Part shown: piece after piece, positions 34,135-43,064 of the stretch | Numbering within the stretch: position 1 is the stretch's first letter | Layout: every line of letters starts with the position of its first letter | Source of the DNA: Paenibacillus endophyticus | GTDB lineage: Bacteria; Bacillota; Bacilli; Paenibacillales; Paenibacillaceae | NCBI RefSeq assembly: GCF_014192395.1 | Contig: NZ_JACHXW010000002.1 | Span: 434,001 to 498,000 of the forward strand | DNA: 64,000 nucleotides | Direction of reading: 5' to 3' | Notes under the pieces: model-generated | Databases searched by the model: none | Seen by the model: the letters and a program-made list of their open reading frames with translations, nothing else | Told to the model about the DNA's origin: nothing | Program-made: the position numbers and the translations under genes

Positions 34135-35325
34135 TCATGCCGCTTCTTCCGTCCGTTCCTTCGGACGAAAGCGGAACCCAAGCATCGCGAAAGCAAGAAA
34201 AGCGGCTCCAAGAAACAAGAAGATGCTGTGCAACGATAAATAACGGATGCCGTAACCGCCAAGCGTCGGTCCCATGATGCTGCCAATGCTGAAATGAATG
34301 GATGCAATGACGTTCGCTGCCGGCATGATGGAACGCGGCAATATATCCGCCGCATACGCCAAACCGAGTGAATAGAACGACCCCACCACACCACCCGCGA
34401 TTGCGAATAAGACAAACAATAAAGCCACGTTGCTTCCTGCCGCAGGCACAGCGAAAAATACCAGCGACCCTATGATGCCGCAAGCGATCAAGATCGGCTT
34501 GCGGCCAATTCTGTCACTCCAAATGCCAAGCGGCAATTGAAGCAGCAGGCTGCCTGCCCCGAATGCGAGCAGCAGCAGGGAAATCCAGTGCTGGCTAAGC
34601 TCGATCCGCAAGCCATAGAGCGGGAAGCTGCTGTTCATTGATGCTTCCATCAAGCCGTACAGAAAACCTGGGATCAGTACGAACCATGCGACGCGGTACG
34701 TTCTAACGAAACGGTTCTCCGCTGCGGCGTCGCCGACATGGCGCTCAGGCAGCTCGTTCTTCATGCGCAGTACGAGTAAAAGCACGACACTGAAGAAACA
34801 GCAGGAAACAACAAACGGAACCGCCCTTCCCAGCGGAAGCAAATTGATGCCGAGCGGTCCTAGGCTAAAACCCAGTCCGTACGCCATCCCATATAAGGAA
34901 ATATACCTTCCTCGCTTATTCGCGGGACTGGAGCTTACGATCCAGAGCTGAGTCGCATAATGCAGCGAACTGTCGCCCACGCCGACCAGCATCCGAAGCA
35001 TAAACCATACCGACAGCGAATGGGTGAATGGAAATAAAAGACTGGCGAGCGTCACCAGCGCGATTCCGGCAATGATTACATTTCTGTAGCCAAAACGAAG
35101 CACCGGTTTCTCCACGAAAAACATTGTACAGAAAATGCCAATATACATCGCAGCCGAGTTAATGCCATTAAGATCGGAGGAAATGCCCGAATCCTCCAGC
35201 ATAATGGATAGCAGCGGAAGCAGCAGTCCTTGACTCATTCCCGCAATTACAACAACAAGCAGCAGCGTAATTAAGCGGAAACGAAAAGAGGAAAGCGAAG
35301 CTGAAGCAATAACACTAGGTGACAA
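34135..35325 (-). CDS. MFS transporter
   Basis: A 396-residue major facilitator protein with about 12 membrane segments. The loop motif between TM2 and TM3 is weak (NVIIAGIALV after FGYR). The symmetrical second-half motif is clear (GIWSDRIGRKPILIA). The TTG start at 35325 has GGGAG 10 bases upstream. Its substrate is unknown. It comes after the hypothetical gene at 35453 with a 127-bp gap. Confidence 0.88.
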   Translation of the reverse strand: MSPSVIASASLSSFRFRLITLLLVVVIAGMSQGLLLPLLSIMLEDSGISSDLNGINSAAMYIGIFCTMFFVEKPVLRFGYRNVIIAGIALVTLASLLFPFTHSLSVWFMLRMLVGVGDSSLHYATQLWIVSSSPANKRGRYISLYGMAYGLGFSLGPLGINLLPLGRAVPFVVSCCFFSVVLLLVLRMKNELPERHVGDAAAENRFVRTYRVAWFVLIPGFLYGLMEASMNSSFPLYGLRIELSQHWISLLLLAFGAGSLLLQLPLGIWSDRIGRKPILIACGIIGSLVFFAVPAAGSNVALLFVLFAIAGGVVGSFYSLGLAYAADILPRSIMPAANVIASIHFSIGSIMGPTLGGYGIRYLSLHSIFLFLGAAFLAFAMLGFRFRPKERTEEAA

Positions 35326-35452
35326 GACTGTCGCACTCCCTGCTTAAACAATTCATCTATTTTCTCCTTACACATTGTAAACGCCTCGCCCAAAACTGAC
35401 AACCGTCCTTTCATTTCCAGCTGCTGCCCGGCCAAGTTTTCAAATCAGCCGC

Positions 35453-36403
35453 TTAACGACCAATGATGTACCGGAATTTTTCGATGAATCGCGCTTCATC
35501 GCTGCCTGCTCGCTTCAAATGATCATAAAAACTGAATGGGAATTTAAAAGCATGTCCGAAATCCCACTCATTCTTGCTACGCCCCTTCTCCCAATAGCCA
35601 AGCTCGGTAGGCAAATACTCCGATCGTTCAGCGGGCTCCAGTGGAATACGGTCAACAGCCGAGTAAAGCTTAATGGCCTCGCCTGGTTTGAGATGGTGGC
35701 TTGCCTGTAAAACGTTAACCAGCCTGCGCAGCGGCAGCTGTCCCCTCTGAAAAAAGGAGCGATGCCCCATATCGTATAGGAGATTCAATGCATGGGAGAA
35801 CGTCAGCATATGACCGATAAGGTCATGATGTGATTCTGCCTCATATATGATGGAGAAGGCTGCCAGCTGTTCCAGCACGTACGCGGAGAGCTCCTTAGGC
35901 TCCCGTGGGAGCTGAAGCTGATCCATGCTTGACAAATCCAGCCTCTTTACCTCCGCTACGCTATAGCCGATCCATGAACGCCCGGGAATGGTCTTCCGGA
36001 AAGAGAGGACCAGCTCGGATAAGCCGCTTATCTGTTCTTCCGTTCCCCAGCCCTGCAGCTCGCGGATCGCTATCAGGCTAACCGCGCTGTAAATAACGTT
36101 ATGACCGACCCAGTGGAGCTCGTCAATCGTTTGTTCCAAAGCAGCCAAAATGGTCGATTCCGCATAAGCAGGCTCGCATCGCTCGCTATTCACATATAGG
36201 GAGGCTGTGCCATGCTTGTTCAGCATAGCCTCCGTTTGCGAAACAATCGCTTGAGAAAGTATCCCGTCCCCTTCATGCTCTTGGGCAAAAAAATAACCGG
36301 CGATCGCTGCCGCCCCATAATGCGCATGCCATATGTCTCCGGTTTCTTGCTTGCACTGCGAGAGGATGGCGAGCCCCTCCTCTAATAGGTTCTGATTCGG
36401 CAT
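35453..36403 (-). CDS. Hypothetical protein, 316 aa, helical
   Basis: A 316-residue, largely helical protein of unknown family. It has several His/Trp clusters (GDIWHAHYGAAAIAGYFFAQ, LHWVGHNVIYSAVSLIAI, HHDLIGHMLTFSHALNLLYDMGH) that could be ligands for a metal or cofactor. No signal peptide or membrane segment is seen. The ATG at 36403 (MPNQNLLEEG) lies after GGAGGG; a frame continues up to 36568 but overlaps the upstream gene out of register. It lies 20 bp after the DUF2809 gene and is probably co-transcribed with it. Confidence 0.75.
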   Translation of the reverse strand: MPNQNLLEEGLAILSQCKQETGDIWHAHYGAAAIAGYFFAQEHEGDGILSQAIVSQTEAMLNKHGTASLYVNSERCEPAYAESTILAALEQTIDELHWVGHNVIYSAVSLIAIRELQGWGTEEQISGLSELVLSFRKTIPGRSWIGYSVAEVKRLDLSSMDQLQLPREPKELSAYVLEQLAAFSIIYEAESHHDLIGHMLTFSHALNLLYDMGHRSFFQRGQLPLRRLVNVLQASHHLKPGEAIKLYSAVDRIPLEPAERSEYLPTELGYWEKGRSKNEWDFGHAFKFPFSFYDHLKRAGSDEARFIEKFRYIIGR

Positions 36404-36423
36404 GCTCCTGCAACCCTCCGTAT

Positions 36424-36810
36424 TCATGTTTTTCGTTTTTGCAGCAGTAAGCGGTCCAATAACATCGCAATTCCGATTCCTGCTGAATAACGAACCAAAT
36501 CCACCGTCAAATAACCGCTTCCAAGCACTAGCGCGCCGATTGTAGTTCCCCGGATCGCGTTTATCCACTCAGCCTGGTACAGCTGAGAGAACTCGATGCC
36601 AAAACAAAATAAGAAGCTCAGCAGCGCTGACCGCTTCAAGCTCACTGAAGCGCCAAGCATGCGAATACCGAAATAAACCATACTTGCCCAAAGCGCATCG
36701 CCCATATGCACCGAAACGAATGCGGGAAGACTTTCGGCGTACCGCCTTGAGCCATATCCAAGGAGCATCGTCGTTAATGCTGCAATTAGGTAACTTATTC
36801 TTGCATTCAC
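36424..36810 (-). CDS. DUF2809 family membrane protein
   Basis: A 128-residue integral membrane protein with four hydrophobic segments. The family pattern is seen in LLGYGSRRYAESLPAFVSVHMGDALWASMVYFGIRML, then LSFLFCFGIEFSQLYQAEWINAIRGT and the final LVRYSAGIGIAMLLD. The function of DUF2809 is unknown. The GTG start at 36810 has GGGGGAAG upstream and gives the usual family length; a longer frame to 36981 would run through the nadE terminator. Confidence 0.85.
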   Translation of the reverse strand: MNARISYLIAALTTMLLGYGSRRYAESLPAFVSVHMGDALWASMVYFGIRMLGASVSLKRSALLSFLFCFGIEFSQLYQAEWINAIRGTTIGALVLGSGYLTVDLVRYSAGIGIAMLLDRLLLQKRKT

Positions 36811-36921
36811 GCTCTGCGCTTCCCCCGCTCCGTGCGCACCAAAGATGCTGATTCGGCTTGCTGACAAGAAAGCTTCCAAACAAGAAAGCTTCCAAATCCC
36901 TTTTTGGACAAGACTTGTAAT

Positions 36922-36965
36922 AAAAAAGACTGTCCCGCTCCGATTGATCGGTGGCTGGACAGTCC
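36922..36965 (-). terminator. Terminator of the brxA-nadE pair
   Basis: On the minus strand GGACTGTCC and GGACAGTC, with an inner CCGAT/ATCGG stem, are followed by TTTTTT. It lies 35 bp past the nadE stop. Confidence 0.85.
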
Positions 36966-36999
36966 GTATGTTGTGTTGCAAGCTTACGTAAGCTGCAGC

Positions 37000-37815
37000 T
37001 TAGATACCCGGAATCGGGGACCGCTTATGCTCGGTTTTCACATATTGCTTCTCAAGCTTCTCGCGCGCTTCAGCACCGATTTCCTTGCCTTCGAGGTAAT
37101 CGCTATTGTCACCATAGGTGATGCCAAGCTCATCCTCGTCGGTTTGTCCATCCCAAAGCCCAGCTGTCGGCGCTTTATCCAGCACGCTTTGCGGCACGCC
37201 AATATGCGAGGCCAGCTGACGCACTTGACGCTTGTTAAGGGTACTGAGCGGTGTCACATCTACCGCACCATCGCCCCATTTGGTATAAAAGCCTGTGATC
37301 GCTTCGGAAGCATGATCTGTTCCGACTACAAGCAGGTTCAGATCGAACGCAAGCGCGTACTGCATAACCATACGCGTTCTTGCCTTTACGTTTCCTTTGC
37401 CTCCGCGGCTCAAATGGCGAGGAATACCGAGCGACTTGAAGCTGTGCTCCACTTCGATTGCGATCTCGTCGACCGCTTCCGCAATATTCGTCTCCGCGCG
37501 ATGCTTCAGCTTGAACGCTTCCGCAACGGCGTAGCTGTCAGCTATATCCGATTGATCGCCATAGGGCTGGAACACACCCAGCGTCATATAATCCTTGCCG
37601 GTTTCTGTACTCAGCTCATCCGTTGCCTGCTTGCAAAGACCAGCTGCAACCGCGCTGTCAATGCCTCCGCTTATCGCAATCAGCAACCCAGTCGTACCTG
37701 ACTGGGTTACATATTGCTTCAAGAAATCAACGCGAGCCCGAATTTCGGCTGCAGGATCAATTTCTGGCTTAACGCCCAATCTCTCAATAATTTCTTGTTG
37801 TAAGCTCATAGTCAC
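37000..37815 (-). CDS. nadE: Ammonia-dependent NAD+ synthetase NadE
   Basis: A 271-residue homodimeric enzyme that amidates nicotinic acid adenine dinucleotide with ammonia and ATP, the last step of NAD synthesis. It has the PP-loop LLIAISGGIDSAVAAGL, then KGNVKARTRM, VVGTDHASEAITGFYTKWGDGAVDVTPLSTLNKRQVRQLA and PTAGLWDGQTDEDELGITY, and ends near HKRSPIPG. It lacks a glutaminase domain, so ammonia is the nitrogen donor. The ATG follows GGAAGGTG. It begins 9 bp after the bacilliredoxin gene, so the two form an operon. Confidence 0.96.
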   Translation of the reverse strand: MTMSLQQEIIERLGVKPEIDPAAEIRARVDFLKQYVTQSGTTGLLIAISGGIDSAVAAGLCKQATDELSTETGKDYMTLGVFQPYGDQSDIADSYAVAEAFKLKHRAETNIAEAVDEIAIEVEHSFKSLGIPRHLSRGGKGNVKARTRMVMQYALAFDLNLLVVGTDHASEAITGFYTKWGDGAVDVTPLSTLNKRQVRQLASHIGVPQSVLDKAPTAGLWDGQTDEDELGITYGDNSDYLEGKEIGAEAREKLEKQYVKTEHKRSPIPGI

Positions 37816-37824
37816 CTTCCTAAA

Positions 37825-38259
37825 TTAGCGGCAGAACCGATCGAAAGCGTCCGAAAGATCAGCGGCAATGTCTGCTGCGGAGCGATTCTCGATCTGGTGG
37901 CGCTCGATAAAGTGTACAAGCTCTCCGTCTTTCATCAAAGCGATGGAAGGGGAGGAAGGCGGGTATGGTGCAAAATATTCGCGAGCTTTGGCTGTTGCTT
38001 CTTTGTCTTGACCGGCAAATACCGTATACAAATGATCCGGCGTAATATCATGCTGCAGCGCATCCGCAACGCCTGGACGGCATTGGCCTGCTGCGCAACC
38101 GCAAACCGAGTTCACGACAACAAGCGCCGTGCCTTTAGCATGAGGCAATTTTTCTTCTACTTCCTCAGGTGTGCGAAGCTCCTGGATACCGATGCGAGTA
38201 AGATCGTCCCGCATAGGCTGCACCATATCTAACATGTATCGTTCGAATGACATCGACAT
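37825..38259 (-). CDS. BrxA/BrxB family bacilliredoxin
   Basis: A 144-residue thiol oxidoreductase of the YphP/YqiW family, which removes bacillithiol from mixed disulfides on proteins. The active site is in VVNSVCGCAAGQCRPG (CGC motif). Other family landmarks are the start YMLDMVQPMRDDLTRIGI, YFAPYPPSSPSIALMKDGELVHFIERHQIE, and the C-terminal FDRFC. The ATG follows AAGGAG. It is the first gene of the pair with nadE. Confidence 0.93.
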   Translation of the reverse strand: MSMSFERYMLDMVQPMRDDLTRIGIQELRTPEEVEEKLPHAKGTALVVVNSVCGCAAGQCRPGVADALQHDITPDHLYTVFAGQDKEATAKAREYFAPYPPSSPSIALMKDGELVHFIERHQIENRSAADIAADLSDAFDRFCR

Positions 38260-38319
38260 CGAAACACACTCCTTTAATTACTTTATTTTAGCTACTATTA
38301 TACCGTCCGTAGTCAAAAT

Positions 38320-38346
38320 AAAGCAACCGGAGCGCACTCGCTCCGG
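38320..38346 (-). terminator. Terminator of the small-protein gene pair
   Basis: An 8-bp perfect stem (CCGGAGCG with CGCTCCGG, loop of 4) is followed on the minus strand by TTGCTTTATTTT. It lies 15 bp past the DUF3905-like stop. Confidence 0.7.
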
Positions 38347-38361
38347 CTGTTCTTTTTCTAT

Positions 38362-38733
38362 TCAGTCGCGGGACTCGTTAGACTCATCCAATCCGTGTGA
38401 TGCATTTTTGTCAGGGTGAGTAAATATTCCCCCTTGCGGCGGCAAGCCTTCTTCGAATATATCACGGTTCTCGGCTGTCAGAAATCCTATATCTTTGAAC
38501 GGATGTATCCATTCATCACCAGCCATGACGGCTGGATCCGTCTCCACACTCCATTGCGACAAAGGAGAATCCGGAGATTCATATACATGGTCGCCAATGA
38601 TTACGCCATATTTGTTCACGAATGGAGCACGATTGCCTCTTCCCTCGCGAAACTGCGGAAGAAACGCAATCTCGTACGGATCGAGCGCCGGGTCGTCTAC
38701 TTGCCGGCTCTCTTCTTGCTCGCCCTCAGCCAT
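38362..38733 (-). CDS. DUF3905-like protein
   Basis: A 123-residue acidic soluble protein. The core DPYEIAFLPQFREGRGNRAPFVNKYGVIIGDHVYESPDSPLSQWS and AGDEWIHPFKDIGFLTAENRDIF fit DUF3905, a family known from spore-forming Bacillales with no known function. The ATG at 38733 is close behind the stop of a 46-residue gene (13-bp gap) and has AGGACGGTGGG in front, so translation is probably coupled. The frame stays open further upstream but overlaps that small gene. Confidence 0.8.
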   Translation of the reverse strand: MAEGEQEESRQVDDPALDPYEIAFLPQFREGRGNRAPFVNKYGVIIGDHVYESPDSPLSQWSVETDPAVMAGDEWIHPFKDIGFLTAENRDIFEEGLPPQGGIFTHPDKNASHGLDESNESRD

Positions 38734-38746
38734 CGATCCCACCGTC

Positions 38747-38887
38747 CTAAACGGAAGGACGGTTAGGTCCGTCCAGCTTTTTGTCAAATGCAGCAGATTC
38801 GGGCTGTTCACCGCTGCCCGCCTTATTTTTTGCTTCCTGCTCTGCTTGCTCCGCAGAACGTCCTTTGTTCTCATTATTAGATGTCAT
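38747..38887 (-). CDS. Small acidic hydrophilic protein, 46 aa
   Basis: A 46-residue protein with an excellent ribosome binding site (GGGAGGAGG) 8-9 bases before its ATG. The composition is Glu/Gln/Asn/Lys/Ala-rich with no hydrophobic stretch and few ordered residues; it begins MTSNNENKGRSAEQAEQEAK and ends GPNRPSV. It heads a two-gene unit with the DUF3905-like gene. It is not a recognised family, but resembles small spore-associated proteins in composition. Confidence 0.75.
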   Translation of the reverse strand: MTSNNENKGRSAEQAEQEAKNKAGSGEQPESAAFDKKLDGPNRPSV

Positions 38888-39016
38888 TGCCAATGCCTCC
38901 TCCCTAGAACGTATCTAACCGCATGAGACGGTTATCCTTCTTAGGTAGTATGCGCAGGCAGGCGCTTCCTTATAAATCCCCGTAAGATGATGTTGACCGC
39001 AGCCATTCTCCTTCAT

Positions 39017-40684
39017 TTAGCTTGCCAGCACCCGGGATAAAAAGAACGTTACAATGAACGTTGTTCCTTCACCCTCGCGTGATTCTACGTCAATGCAGCC
39101 ATTATGCCTCTCGGCTATGCTTAGGCACAATGGAAGTCCCAGCCCCGTTCCCTGAGTCTTCGTTGAAAAAAAAGGCTCGAACAAATGCTTCATTTGTTCA
39201 GGCGGAATGCCTATGCCTTGGTCTTCAATTCGAAGCTCGACTTTATCACCGAGACAACGGGTGCTTATATGAAGCGAACCTTTATTCCCCATCGCCTCCA
39301 TCCCATTGCGAGCGAGATTAAGGAACAGCTGCTTAATCTCCCTATTATTCATCATAAGCAGCGGCATATCCTCGCACAGACTGACTTCGAGCAATTGTCC
39401 ACGCAAATTCGCATCGGCATTAAGCAGCGGTACAAGCTCATTAATAATATCGTGGAGTGACGAAGGCTCCATAATAAGCGCCCGATTCTGGGCAAGTGAT
39501 AAAAAATCGCTAATAATCATATTCGCGCGGTCCAGTTCCTCGATTACAATGCGGAAATATTCCTCATGGCTTTTGGGGCTGCGCTCCTGAATGAGCTGAA
39601 CAAAGCCGCGGATGACCGCCATCGGGTTGCGAATCTCATGCGTAATGCTGGCAGCCATCTGGCCAACCAAGCTTAGCCGCTCCATCCGCCCTACTTCATC
39701 CTGAAGATGGCGCAGCTCCGTTACGTCCTGAGCAATCAAGGCGGCTCCCGAATTTTGCTCATCGAGCGGCATGCGAAGCGTAATAGTGGTCAGCAGCAGC
39801 ATTTTTTCACCGCTAACCAAAGGAATCTGGGATGATTTCTCCCCGCTTAGCGCTTGATTAAGCAAATTCACGTAGGTTTCGCCTTCACCGCTTTGGAATA
39901 CGAGTGGGAAGGAAGTGCCGAGCAGCTCCCTTGCCCCTATGTATTTGGGCTTCAGGCTAAGTAAGGTTTTGGCAATTTCATTAAAATGCGTAATCGCTCC
40001 ATCCCCATCCACGATGATAACGCCAAAGGAGGTTTCATCAATAAACTGCTGCAGCTTCTCGACTTCGTTGCGGTATTTGACGGATAAATGCTTCACTTCG
40101 TCAAACAGCTGCTGCTTCTCCCTTACATTCTCAATCATAAATATAGACAACCAAGTCGCAAACAATGTCGCTGACGTAGAGATTAACAGCACAAGCAGCA
40201 TGATAGGCGACCATTTTTCCTCTATGATCGAGATGAAGCCTATGATCGTAATCGAGTAGAATAGCATCATACCCGACATGATCAGAAGCCCTTTTATTTT
40301 TTTGCGATCGGAAGAAATGCGTTGAAAGCGTCGAGTAGCCATAAGGATGATCGGAACGAATACGACAACGAATATGCTGAAGCTAATTATTTCCCACATA
40401 CTGTCAAGCATCGGAATTCGAATGCCTATGTATAAGAGCGTTAACAAGATTAGCGTAGGCCCGCCTCCGTAAAGAGCGCCTATCAAATAGGGAATCAGAC
40501 GAAAGTCGGCTTCATAGCCAAATACGGTCGTGGCTGTCAACATGCACAGTATCATAGACAGACCGCATAAAATACCCATAAATGCCGGCATTCCCTTCCA
40601 GCTTTGCTCTTTGTTGAACCAAAGCTGGAAAGCAAATACGGGTACCAAGGACACGATAAATTGTAACAGCAATTCCTTTAACAC
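39017..40684 (-). CDS. Sporulation-kinase-like sensor histidine kinase (KinB-type layout)
   Basis: A 555-residue kinase. The first 200 residues hold six membrane segments of the 5TM-5TMR-LYT type (FRLIPYLIGALYGGGPTLILL is typical). A PAS domain (about 215-325, FIDETSFGVIIVDGDGAITHFNEIA) follows. The HisKA box is MAASITHEIRNPMAVIRGF with the phospho-accepting His; the HATPase_c domain has NLARNGMEAM, DQGIGIPPEQ and GTGLGLPLC. KinB-like kinases feed the Spo0A phosphorelay. The GTG start at 40684 follows GGGGGA at 10 bases. No response regulator is adjacent, as is usual for orphan sporulation kinases. Confidence 0.88.
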   Translation of the reverse strand: MLKELLLQFIVSLVPVFAFQLWFNKEQSWKGMPAFMGILCGLSMILCMLTATTVFGYEADFRLIPYLIGALYGGGPTLILLTLLYIGIRIPMLDSMWEIISFSIFVVVFVPIILMATRRFQRISSDRKKIKGLLIMSGMMLFYSITIIGFISIIEEKWSPIMLLVLLISTSATLFATWLSIFMIENVREKQQLFDEVKHLSVKYRNEVEKLQQFIDETSFGVIIVDGDGAITHFNEIAKTLLSLKPKYIGARELLGTSFPLVFQSGEGETYVNLLNQALSGEKSSQIPLVSGEKMLLLTTITLRMPLDEQNSGAALIAQDVTELRHLQDEVGRMERLSLVGQMAASITHEIRNPMAVIRGFVQLIQERSPKSHEEYFRIVIEELDRANMIISDFLSLAQNRALIMEPSSLHDIINELVPLLNADANLRGQLLEVSLCEDMPLLMMNNREIKQLFLNLARNGMEAMGNKGSLHISTRCLGDKVELRIEDQGIGIPPEQMKHLFEPFFSTKTQGTGLGLPLCLSIAERHNGCIDVESREGEGTTFIVTFFLSRVLAS

Positions 40685-40805
40685 AACGATCGGTTCCCCC
40701 TGCCGCGCCTCGAATGCATGCCACATATTTAATTATCTATTATTTAATAAAGCGTTATCATAAATATAATCCTATTATTCCGATTAAAACACAAAATACA
40801 TGTAT

Positions 40806-41642
40806 TTACAATTGTTCTTCTATCCAATAAATAAGCTCGCCTATCGTCCGCTCCCCTTCGATATCATTATGCAGCTCATGGTACCCGCCCTCCCATCGCC
40901 TAAAGCTGCAAATGTCTCCAAGCACACCCGCTAGCTGCTCGCTTGCTCCGATTGAAGTGACGCGGTCGGATGTGCCGTGCAGAAGCAACATTGGCACGTG
41001 AAGGCTCGACGCATTGGCAAGCGCCCACTCGCCTCCATCGCTTATTTCCTTAAAGGTGCGAAGCGTGATCCGGGTATGGCAGAGCGGATCGCCTACAATC
41101 GCCGCAGCATGCTCGTAGCCGGGGCGGAACAGATCAGCGGGCTTCAGACCTGTCGATTGCTGCAGTGCCGGCATGAAAGCAGCCAGCTTGCGGCCAAGCC
41201 ACTCTACCGCCGCATGAGGCTTGAAGGCCAGCTGCAGCCAGGGGCTGGTCAATATAAGACCTTGAATGCGGGGACGTAGTCGCAGCGCGCAATTAATGGC
41301 GACATTGCCGCCCATGCTGTGTCCATACAAAAAGATAGGAAGACCAGGGTGACGTTCGGCAGCGGACTCAATGACTAAACCAGCGTCGCTTGCTGCTGCG
41401 CCTAGCGAGTGCAAATGCCCTCTTTTGCCCGACGATCGTCCATGACCGTGCTGATCGTGTGCAACTACCGCAATTCCCGCCTCGACGAATCGGGCAGCAA
41501 CATGGCCGTAGCGGTCGCCATGCTCCCCCATACCATGTATCAGGCAAACAACGGCCTTCGGCTTGCCCGTAACGGGCGTCCATCCCCTAACATATAGCGA
41601 CGCCCCTTTGGCTCCTATAATTACCCATTCCTCACGCAGCAT
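40806..41642 (-). CDS. Monoacylglycerol-lipase-like alpha/beta hydrolase
   Basis: A 278-residue lipase-type hydrolase. It has HGMGEHGDRYGHVAARF for the oxyanion hole, the family motif DQHGHGRSSGKRGHL, the nucleophile elbow GHSMGG, the acid in HGTSDRVTS and His in GGYHELHNDIEGE. These are hallmarks of monoacylglycerol lipase/lysophospholipase L2 proteins. There is no signal peptide. The ATG at 41642 follows AAAGGCGG. It is divergent from the YtfP-like gene 64 bp away, so the promoters lie close together. Confidence 0.9.
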   Translation of the reverse strand: MLREEWVIIGAKGASLYVRGWTPVTGKPKAVVCLIHGMGEHGDRYGHVAARFVEAGIAVVAHDQHGHGRSSGKRGHLHSLGAAASDAGLVIESAAERHPGLPIFLYGHSMGGNVAINCALRLRPRIQGLILTSPWLQLAFKPHAAVEWLGRKLAAFMPALQQSTGLKPADLFRPGYEHAAAIVGDPLCHTRITLRTFKEISDGGEWALANASSLHVPMLLLHGTSDRVTSIGASEQLAGVLGDICSFRRWEGGYHELHNDIEGERTIGELIYWIEEQL

Positions 41643-41705
41643 CCGAACGCCGCCTTTCTTTTGTGGTATGATAGAACCTACTAATAATATAGCAGGTGGA
41701 TAGCG

Positions 41706-42959
41706 ATGCAATATGATGCAATTGTAATAGGCGGCGGCTCCGCCGGACTAATGGCCAGCATAGCCGCAAGCAAGGAAGGAGCGAAAGTGCTTCTTCTCGA
41801 CAAAGGCGAGAAACTAGGCCGCAAGCTCGGCATTTCCGGCGGAGGCAGATGCAATGTAACGAATAACAAGGATTTGGATGAGCTGATCAAGCATATTCCG
41901 GGAAACGGGCGTTTTCTGCACAGCACCTTTTCCAATTTCAACAACAAGGATATCATTGCTTTCTTCGAGAACCTCGGCATTGCCCTCAAGGAAGAGGATA
42001 ACGGTCGGATGTTCCCCGTGTCAGACAAAGCAAAAACGGTAGTCGATACGTTAATTAATCAGGTTCGCAAGCAAGGCGTCAAAATCATATTGAACGCTCC
42101 TGTCGATCATATCATGTATGCAGGCGGAAGAGTGACTGGTGTTCGCATAAAATCTGGTGAAAACTTCAGCAGCAAAAGCGTAATCGTCGCTTCAGGAGGC
42201 AAATCGGTTCCGCAGACCGGTTCAACCGGAGACGGTTATGCTTGGGCGGAAAAAGCGGGCCATACGATTACCGAGCTTTTCCCAACGGAGGTGCCACTTA
42301 CATCGAACGAGCCTTTTATCGTAAGCAAGGAGCTGCAGGGCCTCTCCCTAAGGGATGTAGGGCTGTCCGTCTGGAGTCCGAAGGGAAAGCAGCTGATCAA
42401 GCATCACGGCGATATGCTGTTCACGCATTTCGGTATTTCCGGCCCCATCGTGCTGCGGTGCAGCCAGTTTGTCGTCAAAGCGCTCAAGCAATTCGGCACG
42501 GGCAATATTGAAGTAGCGATCGACCTCATGCCAGACAAAAGCAAAGACGAGGTGTACCAGGAGACGCTGCTGCTTGCCGAGAACGAATCCAAAAAAACGA
42601 TTAAAAACGTGCTAAAAGGCATTTTGCCCGAAAAAATGATTCCGCTTCTGCTCCTGAAGGCAGGTTTGCCCGACAGCCTCACCTATGACAACATTCCAAA
42701 GCAGGACTGGCTTGCCCTCTCGCAGCTCATCAAGCATTTCCCGATTCGGGTGTACGGCTCGCTTTCAATAGAAGATGCGTTCGTAACGGGCGGAGGCATC
42801 AACCTGAAGGAAGTAGATCCAAAAACGATGCAGTCGAAGCTGATGAACGGCCTTTATTTCTGCGGAGAAATTCTCGACATTCACGGATATACCGGAGGCT
42901 ACAACATTACTGCCGCATTCTCCACAGGCTATACGGCAGGACTACATGCGGTACTATAA
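41706..42959 (+). CDS. HI0933/YtfP-like flavoprotein (NAD(P)/FAD-dependent oxidoreductase)
   Basis: A 417-residue FAD-binding protein. The dinucleotide fold is AIVIGGGSAGLMASIAASKEG; the family motif is GRKLGISGGGRCNVTN; later parts are SVIVASGGKSVPQTGSTGDGYAWA, and at the end FVTGGGINLKEVDPKTMQSKLMNGLYFCGEILDIHGYTGGYN. This matches the HI0933/YhiN family (B. subtilis YtfP). The physiological reaction is uncertain. The ATG follows AGCAGGTGG. It is a single-gene unit ending in a strong terminator. Confidence 0.93.
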   Translation: MQYDAIVIGGGSAGLMASIAASKEGAKVLLLDKGEKLGRKLGISGGGRCNVTNNKDLDELIKHIPGNGRFLHSTFSNFNNKDIIAFFENLGIALKEEDNGRMFPVSDKAKTVVDTLINQVRKQGVKIILNAPVDHIMYAGGRVTGVRIKSGENFSSKSVIVASGGKSVPQTGSTGDGYAWAEKAGHTITELFPTEVPLTSNEPFIVSKELQGLSLRDVGLSVWSPKGKQLIKHHGDMLFTHFGISGPIVLRCSQFVVKALKQFGTGNIEVAIDLMPDKSKDEVYQETLLLAENESKKTIKNVLKGILPEKMIPLLLLKAGLPDSLTYDNIPKQDWLALSQLIKHFPIRVYGSLSIEDAFVTGGGINLKEVDPKTMQSKLMNGLYFCGEILDIHGYTGGYNITAAFSTGYTAGLHAVL

Positions 42960-42967
42960 CTGCACAT

Positions 42968-43014
42968 GCAAAAGGCTGTCGCTAATGTCTTCAGACATTG
43001 GACAGCCTTTTTTG
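42968..43014 (+). terminator. Terminator of the YtfP-like gene
   Basis: AAAAGGCTGTC and GACAGCCTTTT pair around an inner AATGTC/GACATT stem, with TTTTTT following. It starts 9 bp past the stop. Confidence 0.88.
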
Positions 43015-43064
43015 CCGTTTACCGGCTGTTATTCAGAAAGGTTAGATGCCGGAGGTCAATAGGA

